From Micromonospora sp. MA102 (GTDB lineage: Bacteria; Actinomycetota; Actinomycetes; Mycobacteriales; Micromonosporaceae), in the NCBI RefSeq assembly GCF_025460765.1, contig NZ_JAMWEG010000008.1, positions 285,370 through 349,369 on the forward strand: DNA of 64,000 bases, in the 5' to 3' direction. Each line of letters opens with the position of its first letter. Within the stretch, counting starts at the first letter, position 1. The translations under genes were made by a program, and so were the position numbers. The notes below the pieces were generated by a model that was not told the DNA's origin, made no database searches, and was given only the letters and a program-made list of their open reading frames with translations. Positions 24,630-33,075 of this stretch are shown one piece after another.

Positions 24630-26168
24630 ATGGCCAAGTTCAACCTGAAGCTGCCCCGCAACCGGCACGGGGCCGCCGGGACCGAGACCGCCGAGGGCGC
24701 GCCGGGTTTCACCCGCGAGCCGCGCGCCGAGCTTTTCCTGCTGAGCGTGTCGAACATGGTCGGTGAGGACACCTTCTACGAGGGCGCCGCCGACCGGGAT
24801 GCCCGGTTCCGCGATCTGGTCGCCGCCGTGGCGGTCGCCGACCCCGACTGGTTCGCCCGGTTCGTGCGGTGGCTGCGCACGGGTGCCCTGCTGCGGTCGG
24901 CGTCGGTGGTGGCGGCCCTGGAGGGCGCCCGGGCGCAGGTCGCGGCGGGCATCCCGGGCTCACGGGCCGTCGTGGACGCCGCGTTGCAGCGTGCCGACGA
25001 GCCGGGCGAGGCGCTGGCGTACTGGCTGGGGCGGTACGGCCGGGCGCTGCCGAAGCCGGTCAAGCGCGGTGTCGCGGACGCCGTCGTGCGGCTGTATCAC
25101 GAGCGCAGTCTGCTCAAGTACGACTCCGAGGGCAACGCCGTGCGGTTCGGTGACGTCGTCGACCTGACCCACCCGACGGCGAAGGACGAGCGGCAGGGCG
25201 ACCTCTTCCGGCACGCGCTGGACCGGCGGCACCAGCGCGACAATCCGCTGCCGGCGTCCCTCACGGTGCTGGCGGCCCGGGCCGAGCTGATGGCGCTGCC
25301 GGTCGAGCGGCGCCGGGAGGTCACCGACCCGGCGGTGCTCGGCGCGGCCGGCATGACGTGGGAGGCGCTCGCCGGCTGGCGGCAGACCACCATGGACGCC
25401 GCCGCCTGGGAGGCGGTCGTACCGACCATGGGCTACCTGGCGCTGCTGCGCAATCTGCGCAACCTCGACCGGGCCGGTGTCGGTGACGCGGTCGCCGAGA
25501 CGGTGGCGGCCAAGCTGTCCGATCCCGGCGAGGTCGCGAGGTCGCGCGTCCTGCCGATGCGTTTCCTGTCGGCGTACAACGCCGCGCCGAGCCTGCGGTG
25601 GGCGTACCCGCTGGAGAAGGCGTTGCAGCACGCGCTCGCGAACGTGCCCGCACTGGACGGCCGGACGCTGATCCTGATCGACACGTCCGGGTCGATGACC
25701 AGCGGATTCAGCAAGGACGGGTCGCTTCGCTGCTGGGACGCGGCCACCGTGTTCGGCCTCGCGCTGGGCGCCCGGGCGCAGGACCCGACCGTCGTGTCGT
25801 TCTCCAACGCCAGCAGGGTGTTCCCGACCGTGGCGGGCGAGTCGGTGCTGGCCGCCGTGCGCCGGTTCAAGGACGGCGGCTACTTCTACGGCGGCGGGAC
25901 CGAGACCGAGAAGGCGGTCCGGACGCACTACGACCGGCACGACCGGGTGGTGATCCTCACCGACGAGCAGGCCCACTGGCACGGCTCGACGGACGTGGCG
26001 GCCGCGGTGCCCGCACGCGTTCCCGTGTACACCTGGAACCTGGCCGGATACCGGGTCGGGCACACGCCGACCGCCGGGAACCGGCACACGTTCGGCGGTC
26101 TGTCCGACGCCGCGTTCGCGATGATCCCGCTCCTGGAGGCCGGGTCCCGCGATCAGTGGCCCTTCTGA
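24630..26168 (+). CDS. rsr: Ro60-like TROVE/vWA RNA-binding protein (Rsr)
   Basis: A 512-residue Ro60 orthologue, close to the length of Deinococcus Rsr. The TROVE HEAT-repeat ring covers about residues 20-330 (GFTREPRAELFLLSVSNMVG, DTFYEGAADRDARFRDLV, and the later YLALLRNLRNLDRAGVGD segment). The von Willebrand A domain follows with an intact MIDAS: DTSGSMTS near residue 351, the threonine in GGGTETEKAV near 420 and LTDEQ near 443. Ro rings bind misfolded RNA ends in the central hole and a Y RNA on the outer face, and can tether PNPase. The ATG at 24630 follows GGGGGA by five bases; the frame is open farther upstream but that DNA encodes RNA 4. The four adjacent Y-RNA genes are its expected partners. 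Confidence 0.95.
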   Translation: MAKFNLKLPRNRHGAAGTETAEGAPGFTREPRAELFLLSVSNMVGEDTFYEGAADRDARFRDLVAAVAVADPDWFARFVRWLRTGALLRSASVVAALEGARAQVAAGIPGSRAVVDAALQRADEPGEALAYWLGRYGRALPKPVKRGVADAVVRLYHERSLLKYDSEGNAVRFGDVVDLTHPTAKDERQGDLFRHALDRRHQRDNPLPASLTVLAARAELMALPVERRREVTDPAVLGAAGMTWEALAGWRQTTMDAAAWEAVVPTMGYLALLRNLRNLDRAGVGDAVAETVAAKLSDPGEVARSRVLPMRFLSAYNAAPSLRWAYPLEKALQHALANVPALDGRTLILIDTSGSMTSGFSKDGSLRCWDAATVFGLALGARAQDPTVVSFSNASRVFPTVAGESVLAAVRRFKDGGYFYGGGTETEKAVRTHYDRHDRVVILTDEQAHWHGSTDVAAAVPARVPVYTWNLAGYRVGHTPTAGNRHTFGGLSDAAFAMIPLLEAGSRDQWPF

Positions 26169-26177
26169 TCTCCGCCG

Positions 26178-26206
26178 GCGGCGCCGGCCTCACAGGCCGG
26201 CGCCGC
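26178..26206 (+). terminator. Hairpin terminator after rsr
   Basis: Perfect 13-bp stem GCGGCGCCGGCCT / AGGCCGGCGCCGC with a CAC loop, ten bases past the rsr stop. Confidence 0.72.
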
Positions 26207-26254
26207 GCGGTGCGGGACGCCCGGCGTTGACACCCGAGCCCGGGGCCTGTGTAA

Positions 26255-27619
26255 ATGATCCGTCCGCAGCAGCCGCCCGCACCCCCGGAGAGACCTGTGC
26301 GCGCACCGCAGTCCGTACCCCGCCCCGGCATCGGCCGGCGGCGGCTGCTCGGCGCGCTGACCGGGCTGCCGCTGCTCGCCGGCGGGCTGGCCGGCTGCGG
26401 CCCGGAGGAGGAGGACGCTCCGGTCGAGGACGGCCCGATCGAGCTGTCGGTGTTCTGGTGGGGCGGGACCCGCCGGGCCGAGGCCACCGAGAAGGCGCTG
26501 CGCCTCTACTCCCAGCAGAACCCCCGGGTGAGCTTCCGGGTGACCTGGCAGGGGCTGACCGGCTACTACGACCGGCTGGCGACCCAGGCCACCGGGGGCA
26601 ACGTGCCCGATCTGTTCCAGATCGACGACACCCTGCTCACCGAGTACGCCCGCCGGCAGATCGTCCTCGACCTCAGCCCCTGGGTCGCCGACAACCGGCT
26701 CGACCTGCGCGGCCTGCCCGAGCACCTGGCCCGGTACGGCCGGGTGGACGAGCGGACCGTGGCGGTGCCCGCCGCGCAGACCAGCGCGGCGCTGGTCTAC
26801 AACCGCGACCTGCTGCGCCGGCTGCGGCTGCCCGAGCCGCACACCGGGATGTCCTGGCGGGAGTACGCGCGGTGGGCCGCCCGCGTCACCCGCACCTCCG
26901 GCAACCGGGTGGCCGGGACCATGGACCCGTCCGGCGACTACCGCGCGCTGTGGCTCTGGCTGCGCGGCCAGGGCAGCGAGCTGTACCAGGGGCGGCAGCT
27001 CGGCTTCAGCTCCGGGGAGCTGCTCGACTGGTTCGAGTTCTGGGAGGTCGCCCGGTACGACCGGGCCACCCCCAGCGCCGCCCTGGTCGAGCAGGCGGAC
27101 AGCGGCGAGCTGGCCCGCCAGCTCGTGGTCACCGGGCACGCGGCCGCGTCGTTCGCCTGGTCGCACCAGCTGCCGGAGCTGCAACAGCTCACCGACGACG
27201 ACCTGGGCCTGGCCGCCTTCCCGGGCACGCCGGCGGCGCAGTGGCCCCGGGCGTCGATGTACTGGACGGCGTACCGCGGCAGCCGCCACCCGGGGGTGGT
27301 GGTCGACGTGATCAACTTCCTGACCACCAACGTGGCCGCCGGCCGGATCCTCGGCATCGAGCGCGGCCTGAACGCCGCCGTGCCGGTCCGCACGTTCGTC
27401 GTCGACGGCGTCACCGACCGCACCGAGAAGCGGGTGGTGGCGCTCGGCGCCGACCTGGACCAGCTGGCCGGGCCGGCGCCCACGCCGCCGCCCAAGGGGC
27501 ACGCCAAGGTGCGTACCCTGCTCATCGACGCGGCCGAGAGCATCCGCGCCAAGCGCTCGGGTGCCCGGACCGCGACCTCGCGGTTCATGGCGCAGGCGAC
27601 CGCCGCCCTGGCCGAGTGA
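26255..27619 (+). CDS. ABC sugar-type solute-binding lipoprotein
   Basis: A 454-residue extracellular solute-binding protein of the family 1 (maltose/oligosaccharide) type. The N-terminus has GIGRRRLLGALTGLPLLAGG ending in the lipobox LAGC, so the mature protein is lipidated; the twin arginines leave Tat export possible. The body shows LSVFWWGGTRRAEATEKALR, GGNVPDLFQIDDTLL, VPAAQTSAALVYNRDLLRRL and YWTAYRGSRHPGVVVDVINF, all standard for the fold. No permease or ATPase gene is adjacent, so it is an orphan component that probably serves a transporter encoded elsewhere. Start is ATG 26255. Confidence 0.9.
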   Translation: MIRPQQPPAPPERPVRAPQSVPRPGIGRRRLLGALTGLPLLAGGLAGCGPEEEDAPVEDGPIELSVFWWGGTRRAEATEKALRLYSQQNPRVSFRVTWQGLTGYYDRLATQATGGNVPDLFQIDDTLLTEYARRQIVLDLSPWVADNRLDLRGLPEHLARYGRVDERTVAVPAAQTSAALVYNRDLLRRLRLPEPHTGMSWREYARWAARVTRTSGNRVAGTMDPSGDYRALWLWLRGQGSELYQGRQLGFSSGELLDWFEFWEVARYDRATPSAALVEQADSGELARQLVVTGHAAASFAWSHQLPELQQLTDDDLGLAAFPGTPAAQWPRASMYWTAYRGSRHPGVVVDVINFLTTNVAAGRILGIERGLNAAVPVRTFVVDGVTDRTEKRVVALGADLDQLAGPAPTPPPKGHAKVRTLLIDAAESIRAKRSGARTATSRFMAQATAALAE

Positions 27620-27623
27620 GGGC

Positions 27624-27650
27624 GCCCGCCGCGCCCGGGGCGCGGCGGGC
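27624..27650. terminator. Bidirectional hairpin terminator
   Basis: GCCCGCCGCGCC (27624-27635) pairs perfectly with GGCGCGGCGGGC (27639-27650), loop of three, between convergent genes. Confidence 0.65.
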
Positions 27651-27663
27651 GGACCGGTTCCCG

Positions 27664-27912
27664 TCAGCGCGGCGGGCCGCCACGCCGGCCCCGCATGAGG
27701 CGCAGCACCAGCAGCACGATCACCACGACCACCACGAGGCAGCAGAGCAGCCCGAGGAAGCCGAAACCACCCCGGGACCGGCGCCGGGCGGCCTCCACCA
27801 CCAGCTCACCCGTGCCCGTGGAGGCCCAGGCCGCGACCGGCACGAACACCGAGAGCACGACCGCACCGAGGACCGCGCTGAGGCGGCCCCACCACTTGTT
27901 CCAACCAGACAT
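27664..27912 (-). CDS. Small two-helix membrane protein
   Basis: An 82-residue protein from the ATG at 27912, preceded by AAGGA eight bases upstream. It has two hydrophobic helices (LSAVLGAVVLSVFVPVAAWA and FLGLLCCLVVVVVIVLLVLR) and a basic C-terminus (RLMRGRRGGPPR). The first helix ends in AWA and could be a signal peptide with cleavage near residue 30. No family is recognised. It lies between the orphan solute-binding protein and the initiator tRNA genes. Confidence 0.7.
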   Translation of the reverse strand: MSGWNKWWGRLSAVLGAVVLSVFVPVAAWASTGTGELVVEAARRRSRGGFGFLGLLCCLVVVVVIVLLVLRLMRGRRGGPPR

Positions 27913-27983
27913 GCACCCATCCTTGCCGAGAAGCGCAACAGCGGCAGGACGGACGGACCGGATCACGTCGCCCGGAGAAAGCG

Positions 27984-28013
27984 AAAGGCCCCGGAGTTCC
28001 CTCCGGGGCCTTT
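27984..28013 (-). terminator. Terminator of the proximal initiator tRNA gene
   Basis: AAAGGCCCCGGAG / CTCCGGGGCCTTT (13 bp) with a four-base loop, 10 bp downstream of the tRNA 3' end. In the transcript the stem ends in U residues. Confidence 0.8.
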
Positions 28014-28023
28014 CCTGAACGAG

Positions 28024-28097
28024 TAGCGGGGACAGGATTTGAACCTGCGACCTCTGGGTTATGAGCCCAGCGAGCTACCGAGCTGCTCCACCCCGCG
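28024..28097 (-). tRNA. Initiator tRNA-Met (CAT), copy 2
   Basis: A 74-nt tRNA on the minus strand, 5' end CGCGGGG, D-arm AGCTCGGTAGCTC region, anticodon arm TGGGCTCATAACCCA with CAT, T-arm GCAGGTTCAAATCCTGT and 3' end CCCCGCTA. The C1-A72 mismatch and the three G-C pairs at the base of the anticodon stem are the initiator identity marks. CCA is not encoded (CTC follows). Confidence 0.97.
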
Positions 28098-28180
28098 TCG
28101 GCTTCTACAGCCTATCTCATGTCCGCCGTGGAGATCAGCCGGGTTCCCCGATCCGCCACGCCGGGCCGCACCCGGCATGA

Positions 28181-28214
28181 CGAAGGGCCCCGGAGTTTCC
28201 TCCGGGGCCCTTCG
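28181..28214 (-). terminator. Terminator of the distal initiator tRNA gene
   Basis: CGAAGGGCCCCGGAG (28181-28195) pairs with CTCCGGGGCCCTTCG around TTTC. It is nearly the same sequence as the terminator at 27984-28013, showing that the tRNA unit was duplicated together with its terminator. Confidence 0.78.
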
Positions 28215-28222
28215 TGAACGAG

Positions 28223-28296
28223 TAGCGGGGACAGGATTTGAACCTGCGACCTCTGGGTTATGAGCCCAGCGAGCTACCGAGCTGCTCCACCCCGCG
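28223..28296 (-). tRNA. Initiator tRNA-Met (CAT), copy 1
   Basis: Identical in sequence to the copy at 28024-28097, with the same initiator features. The two lie 125 bp apart on the same strand, each with its own terminator. Confidence 0.97.
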
Positions 28297-28346
28297 TCGG
28301 CTCGTTAACCGTAGCGCACCGGCCCCACGGGGCGCAAAACGGGCCG

Positions 28347-29267
28347 TCAGGCCAGCCACCTCCGGATCGCCTCGACCGCCCGCCGGCTGTCCGCGTCGAA
28401 CCGGGCGCGCTCGGTCGAGGTGCCCTCCCAGCCCTGCTCCCAGACCACGGTGACCACGTCGCCGGAGCGGATCGCGCGGACCAGGTGCACCTCGTCGCCG
28501 CCGGTCGGGTCGCCGTTGACGTCCCGGGACAGCGTCCGGGTCTCGAACAGCACCGACTCGTCGCCGTACCCGGTGTCGCCGAGCAGGCGCTGGCGCTGCG
28601 TCACCCCGGACGTGTCCGGGACCGGCTGCTCGGGACAGTCACGCACGGCCTCCCGCAGCTCGGCCAGCGCGTCGTCGGCCCGCCCCGGGCGGTAGACGGT
28701 GATGCTGTGCCGGTAGCTCCCGTCCGGGACGTACCCCTTCGGGGTGCCGGTCAGTTTGAACGGCACGCTGCGGGCGCGGCGGGTGACCGTCCCCGCCTCA
28801 CCGGGCCTGGCGCCGCAGAGCGCCGGCAGCACCGGTCCCGGGATGAAGTGGTCGCCGATGCCCGTGTCGTTCGCGGCGGCCAGGGTGAAGAACGCCCGGT
28901 CCGGGATGCTCGTCGGGCCGGGGTCCGGCGGCCGGGCGCTCGTCTTCGGCGGCGCCTCCGGGGTACGCGCGGAGGGTGCCGGAGACGTGTGGCTCGGCAG
29001 CGGCGAGGGCGGGGTCGGGGTGGCCGACGGCGACGGGCTGTCGGTGGGGGTGGCCGGTGCCGGTTCGGCGTCCGGCCCGGCGGCGAGCACCAGCTGCGCC
29101 CCGGCGACGGTGCCGGCGACCAGAGCCGCGACGGCCAGCGCGCCCATCGCGGCCCGCTGCCGCGCCCGGCGGTCGGCGCGCCGGCGCACCCGGTCCGGGG
29201 CGGGGAGCACCCGCTCGTCGGTGTCCACGGCGAGCGCCCCGTAGAGGCGGGTCAGTTCACGCGACAT
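28347..29267 (-). CDS. Single-pass membrane protein paired with an ECF sigma
   Basis: A 306-residue protein starting 11 bases inside the sigma gene (ATG 29267). A basic N-terminal cytoplasmic segment (residues 1-40) precedes one transmembrane helix (AMGALAVAALVAGTVAGAQL), then a Pro/Ser/Thr-rich linker (about residues 68-115) and an extracytoplasmic domain with two cysteines (ALCGARPGEAG and AVRDCPEQPVP). Gene overlap suggests it regulates or depends on the sigma factor; a short cytoplasmic part could be an anti-sigma region, but no ZAS motif is present. No family name is recognised. Confidence 0.75.
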   Translation of the reverse strand: MSRELTRLYGALAVDTDERVLPAPDRVRRRADRRARQRAAMGALAVAALVAGTVAGAQLVLAAGPDAEPAPATPTDSPSPSATPTPPSPLPSHTSPAPSARTPEAPPKTSARPPDPGPTSIPDRAFFTLAAANDTGIGDHFIPGPVLPALCGARPGEAGTVTRRARSVPFKLTGTPKGYVPDGSYRHSITVYRPGRADDALAELREAVRDCPEQPVPDTSGVTQRQRLLGDTGYGDESVLFETRTLSRDVNGDPTGGDEVHLVRAIRSGDVVTVVWEQGWEGTSTERARFDADSRRAVEAIRRWLA

Positions 29268-29766
29268 CGTTGACCTCCAGCTCCTCGGCGGCCACGCCGG
29301 GCAGCAGCTCGGCCAGCCGGGCCCGGCCCCGGGACAGCCAGGACTTCACGGTGCCGGTGGGGACCCCCGCCTCCCGGGCGATCTCCTCCACCGACAGGTC
29401 GAACAGGTAGTGCAGGGCGAGGGCCTGCCGGTGCCGGGCCGGCAGCTGCCGCAGCGCCCCGACCAGCAGCACGGTGTCCTCGCCGGGTGGCCCCACGTCG
29501 GCCGGCGGGCCGGTACGGCTGGCCGCGAGCCGCCAGCCGCGCAGCCGCCGCCAGCGGTCCGTGGCCAACCGGCTGATCACCAGACGCAGCCAGGCCTCGG
29601 GCGCGGGATGGTCGGCCAGCTTCCCCCACTGCCGCCACGCGCGGGCGTACGCCTCCTGGACCAGGTCCTGGGCGTCACCGGCGTCGTCGGCCACCGCGCG
29701 GCCGTACCGGAGCGCCCGCCCCGACGTGCTGCGGTAGAAGTCGTCGAACGTGTTCTCGTCGCGCAT
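29257..29766 (-). CDS. SigE-family (group ECF, SCO-type) RNA polymerase sigma factor
   Basis: A 169-residue sigma-70 family factor. Region 2: FDDFYRSTSGRALRYGRAVA and DAGDAQDLVQEAYARAWRQW; region 4: LRQLPARHRQALALHYLFDL with SVEEIAREAGVPTGTVKSWL followed by SRGRARLAELL. The ATG at 29766 follows GGAGTCCAG; the frame is open upstream but MRDENTFDDFYR is the normal family start. The next gene overlaps by 11 bases and encodes a membrane protein that may control it. The regulon is unknown. Confidence 0.9.
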   Translation of the reverse strand: MRDENTFDDFYRSTSGRALRYGRAVADDAGDAQDLVQEAYARAWRQWGKLADHPAPEAWLRLVISRLATDRWRRLRGWRLAASRTGPPADVGPPGEDTVLLVGALRQLPARHRQALALHYLFDLSVEEIAREAGVPTGTVKSWLSRGRARLAELLPGVAAEELEVNDVA

Positions 29767-29916
29767 CTGGACTCCGCCTCCCCTCACGCCCACCTGCTCT
29801 GTTGACGGTGGAAGCGGGCGCGGGGTTGCGGGTGTTCCGTCCGGTTTGCGACACGAGCCCGCGGCCCGCGCCCGCCAAGGGGTCGCGGACCACGGGCTCG
29901 CGTGGTCGGCTCGGCG

Positions 29917-32900
29917 TCAGCCGTTCGGTGTCGGTGACGACGAGGGTGAGGCCGGCGGCGACGCCGGAGGGCTGCCGCTGGGGCCCGGGCCGGGCGACGG
30001 GTTCGCCGCCGCCTGCGCCTCCTGGAACGCGGCCATGGCCTCGTCGAGCGTCTTCAGCGCCCGCCCGTACCGCTCGAAGTCGCCGGACGCCTGCGCGGCC
30101 TTGACCTCGGTGATGGCGCTCTGCACCCGGCCGGCCGCCTGCGCCAGCTCACCGGTGAGCACCGGCGGGGTGGTGCCGCCGGTCGGCGGGCTCGTCCCGC
30201 CCGAGCTGGGCGGCGGCGCGCCGCCGGGGGCCCGTTTGCCCTGCTCGACGAGCTGCTTGATGCCGTCGCTGAGGTTGTTCGCCAGCACCACGTACGAGCC
30301 GCCGTCGCCGTACGACAGCAGCACCCGCTGCAACTGCGGGAACGCGTTCTGGCTGTTGCTCTTCACGTAGACGGGCTCGACGTAGAGCATCCCGTTGCCG
30401 AACGGCAGTGACAGCAGGTTGCCGTACTGCACCTGGGACTGCCCGGAGGACAGCAGGTTGAGCTGCTGCCGGATGTCGCCGTTGTTCGTCATCTGTTGGT
30501 GCACCTGGACCGGCCCGGAGATCCGGGTCTGGTCCGGCAGCTCCAGCACCTCCAGGTGGGGCTGCCCGTCCACGTACGACCCGGAGATCAGCGCGGCCAG
30601 GTTCTCCCGGCGGTTCGGGGTGACCGCCGAGGTGAGCTGGAAGCGCGGCCCGTCCTGCCCGGGGAACTGGGTGAACAGGTAGTACGGGGGCTGCTTCGCG
30701 CCGCTGTCCGGGGCGTCCGGCACGTTCGGGACCTGCCAGAAGTCCTGGCCGGAGTAGAAGTCGCCGGGGTTGGTGACGTGGAACCGGGCGAGCAGGTTGC
30801 GCTGCACCTTGAACAGGTCGGCCGGGTAGCGGAAGTGCTCGGCCAGCTCCGGCGGGATGTCGCCCTTGGGCAGCACCAGGTCACCGCCGAAGGCCTTGTT
30901 CCACGCCTTGAGCACCGGGTCGGCGTCGTCGAACGCGTACAGCTTCACCGTGCCGTCGTACGCGTCGACCGTCGCCTTCACCGAGTTGCGGATGTAGTTG
31001 ACGTTCTCCCGGGCCAGCTGGAACGTGCCACGGCCGGTCAGTTCGTCGGCCGTCTCGGCCTGGAGGTTCACCCGCTCGGCGTAGGGGTAGGTCGCGGCCG
31101 TGGTGTAGCCGTCCACGATCCACAGGACCCGGCCGTTCACGACCGCCGGGTACGGGTCGCCGTCCAGGGTGAGGAACGGCGCCACCTTCTCCACCCGGTC
31201 CCGCGGGTTGCGCACGTACAGCAGCTTGGAGTCCTTGTTCACCGCCTCGGAGAGGAGGAAGTTCGACTCCTGCTCCTTGATCGCGTACAGCAGGCGGCGG
31301 GGGAACGAGCCGATGTCGACGCCGCCCTCGCCGGTGTAGGTGTAGTACTGCTCACCGCCGGTCGGGGCGGGCTTGTCGCCGTCGGTGGGGTTCGGCTTGT
31401 CGCCGCCGGTGGACGTCGGCTTGTCGAACTCGACGTCGCGGTCCCCGGTCTGCCCGACGATCGCGTAGTCGTCGGCCGTCATCCGCTCGCCGTAGTAGAT
31501 GCGGGGCTGCTGCGCCGGGATCTGCTCGGTCGCCGAGGTGCACCCCTGCGCCTCCTCCTTCGAATCACCGAGGGAGCCGGAGACGAAGAACGGCGTGCCG
31601 TTACCGCAGATCTGGTTGGCCGGGGCCGCGACCAGCCCGTAACCGTGGGTGTAGACGGTGTGCCGGTTGATCCAGTTGCTCTGCTGCGGGGTCAGCTCGT
31701 CGTAGTTGATCTCCCGCACGCCGACCACGTAGTCGGAGGTCTTGCCGCCCACCGCGTACCTGTCGATGTCCAGCTTCGGGCCGAAGTCGTAGAAGCCGCG
31801 GACCTGCTGGAGCTGCGTGTACGTCTCGGACACCAGCTGCGGGTCGAGCAGCCGGACGTTCTGCACCACCGAGGTGTCGGTGGCCAGGTTCGCCGGCGGG
31901 ACAAGGTTGTTCGCCGCGTAGCTGGTGCTCTTCGTGTCGGTCAGCCCGAAGGCGGCCCTCGTCGCCTTGATGCTGCGGTCGATGTACGGCGCCTCCTTGT
32001 CCCGGGCGCTCGGCTTGACCTCGAAGGTCTGCACGGCCCACGGGTAGATGCCGCCGATCGCCACCGCCGAGACGCCGAGGAGGGCGAGCGCGATGCCGGG
32101 CCAGACCAGGTTCCGCATCCACGCGTTGGAGAACACGATGATCGCGACGGCCACCACGACGGCGATCCAGGCGAGGATCTCCTTCGCCGGGAGCAGCGCG
32201 TTGATGTCCGCGTAGCCGGCGCCGTAGAGCTTGGCGCCCTCGTTGTACTCCAGCAGCATGGCCCGCTGGTCCAGCACGTACGCGATGGCCTTGAGCAGCA
32301 CGAAGACGGCGACCAGCGTGCTCAGGTGGGCCCGGGCGGCGTTTGTCATCCGGTCCCCGACGCCCTGCAGCCGCACCCCGCCGAAGATGTAGTGCACGGC
32401 CAGCGCACCCAGCAGGGCGAGCACCACCGCGGTGAAGCCGACGCCGAGCAGGTAGCGCCAGAACGGGAGCTGGAACACGTAGAACCCGATGTCGACGTTG
32501 AACTCCGGGTCCTTCACACCGAAGCTGCCGCCGTTGCGGAACAGCAGCCACTGGCCCCACCGGCTCTGCGCCGAGAGGCCGGCGAACAGCCCGATGACCG
32601 CCGAGGCCAGGGCGATCCAGGTGCCGAGCCGGGGGCTCAGCAGCATCCGGTAGCGCTCAAGCGTGGCCTGCTCGGCGGAGTGCGGGCGCAGTTGCGGCCG
32701 CAGCCGGTGGGCCAGCCAGAGGTTGCCGGCGATGATCACCGCCATGCCGAGCCCGATCACCAGGAACAGCAGCAGCCGGGTGGCGAGCACGCCGGTGAAG
32801 ACCTGGGTGTAGCGGACCTCGTCGAACCAGAGCCAGTCGGTCCACGCGTTGACCCCCCACCCGAGCAGGGTGAAGAGCACGAACACCCCGATCAGAACTC

Positions 32901-32952
32901 CGATGGTGACGCGTCCGCGCCGGCTCATCCTCGGAAGGGGGCTGCTCCGCAT
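29917..32952 (-). CDS. UPF0182-family large membrane protein
   Basis: A protein of about 1011 residues from the ATG at 32952. Seven hydrophobic helices lie in the first 330 residues (for example VTIGVLIGVFVLFTLLGWGV and RLLLFLVIGLGMAVIIAGNL), followed by a large extracytoplasmic domain with WINRHTVYTHGYGLVAAPAN and PRIYYGERMTADDYAIVG, hallmarks of UPF0182 (Rv3193c/Rv0064 type). The C-terminus has a helical segment and Pro/Ser-rich tail, plus a TGGDKPNPTDGDKPAPTGG insertion near residue 540. Function is not established in the family. It lies downstream of the PDZ protease, the same order as in mycobacteria (recall). ATG 32928 (MSRRGRV) is an alternative start. Confidence 0.88.
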   Translation of the reverse strand: MRSSPLPRMSRRGRVTIGVLIGVFVLFTLLGWGVNAWTDWLWFDEVRYTQVFTGVLATRLLLFLVIGLGMAVIIAGNLWLAHRLRPQLRPHSAEQATLERYRMLLSPRLGTWIALASAVIGLFAGLSAQSRWGQWLLFRNGGSFGVKDPEFNVDIGFYVFQLPFWRYLLGVGFTAVVLALLGALAVHYIFGGVRLQGVGDRMTNAARAHLSTLVAVFVLLKAIAYVLDQRAMLLEYNEGAKLYGAGYADINALLPAKEILAWIAVVVAVAIIVFSNAWMRNLVWPGIALALLGVSAVAIGGIYPWAVQTFEVKPSARDKEAPYIDRSIKATRAAFGLTDTKSTSYAANNLVPPANLATDTSVVQNVRLLDPQLVSETYTQLQQVRGFYDFGPKLDIDRYAVGGKTSDYVVGVREINYDELTPQQSNWINRHTVYTHGYGLVAAPANQICGNGTPFFVSGSLGDSKEEAQGCTSATEQIPAQQPRIYYGERMTADDYAIVGQTGDRDVEFDKPTSTGGDKPNPTDGDKPAPTGGEQYYTYTGEGGVDIGSFPRRLLYAIKEQESNFLLSEAVNKDSKLLYVRNPRDRVEKVAPFLTLDGDPYPAVVNGRVLWIVDGYTTAATYPYAERVNLQAETADELTGRGTFQLARENVNYIRNSVKATVDAYDGTVKLYAFDDADPVLKAWNKAFGGDLVLPKGDIPPELAEHFRYPADLFKVQRNLLARFHVTNPGDFYSGQDFWQVPNVPDAPDSGAKQPPYYLFTQFPGQDGPRFQLTSAVTPNRRENLAALISGSYVDGQPHLEVLELPDQTRISGPVQVHQQMTNNGDIRQQLNLLSSGQSQVQYGNLLSLPFGNGMLYVEPVYVKSNSQNAFPQLQRVLLSYGDGGSYVVLANNLSDGIKQLVEQGKRAPGGAPPPSSGGTSPPTGGTTPPVLTGELAQAAGRVQSAITEVKAAQASGDFERYGRALKTLDEAMAAFQEAQAAANPSPGPGPSGSPPASPPASPSSSPTPNG

Positions 32953-33075
32953 GACCACTGTTGGCTCCGCACGCTCGATGTGATCGGCTCCGACCAGGCA
33001 CCCAGAGTACGGGGTGTTCCTGAACACGTCGGGTCAAGGTCACGTCACGATCGTCCGGCGGGCCTGCGCGCCCGG

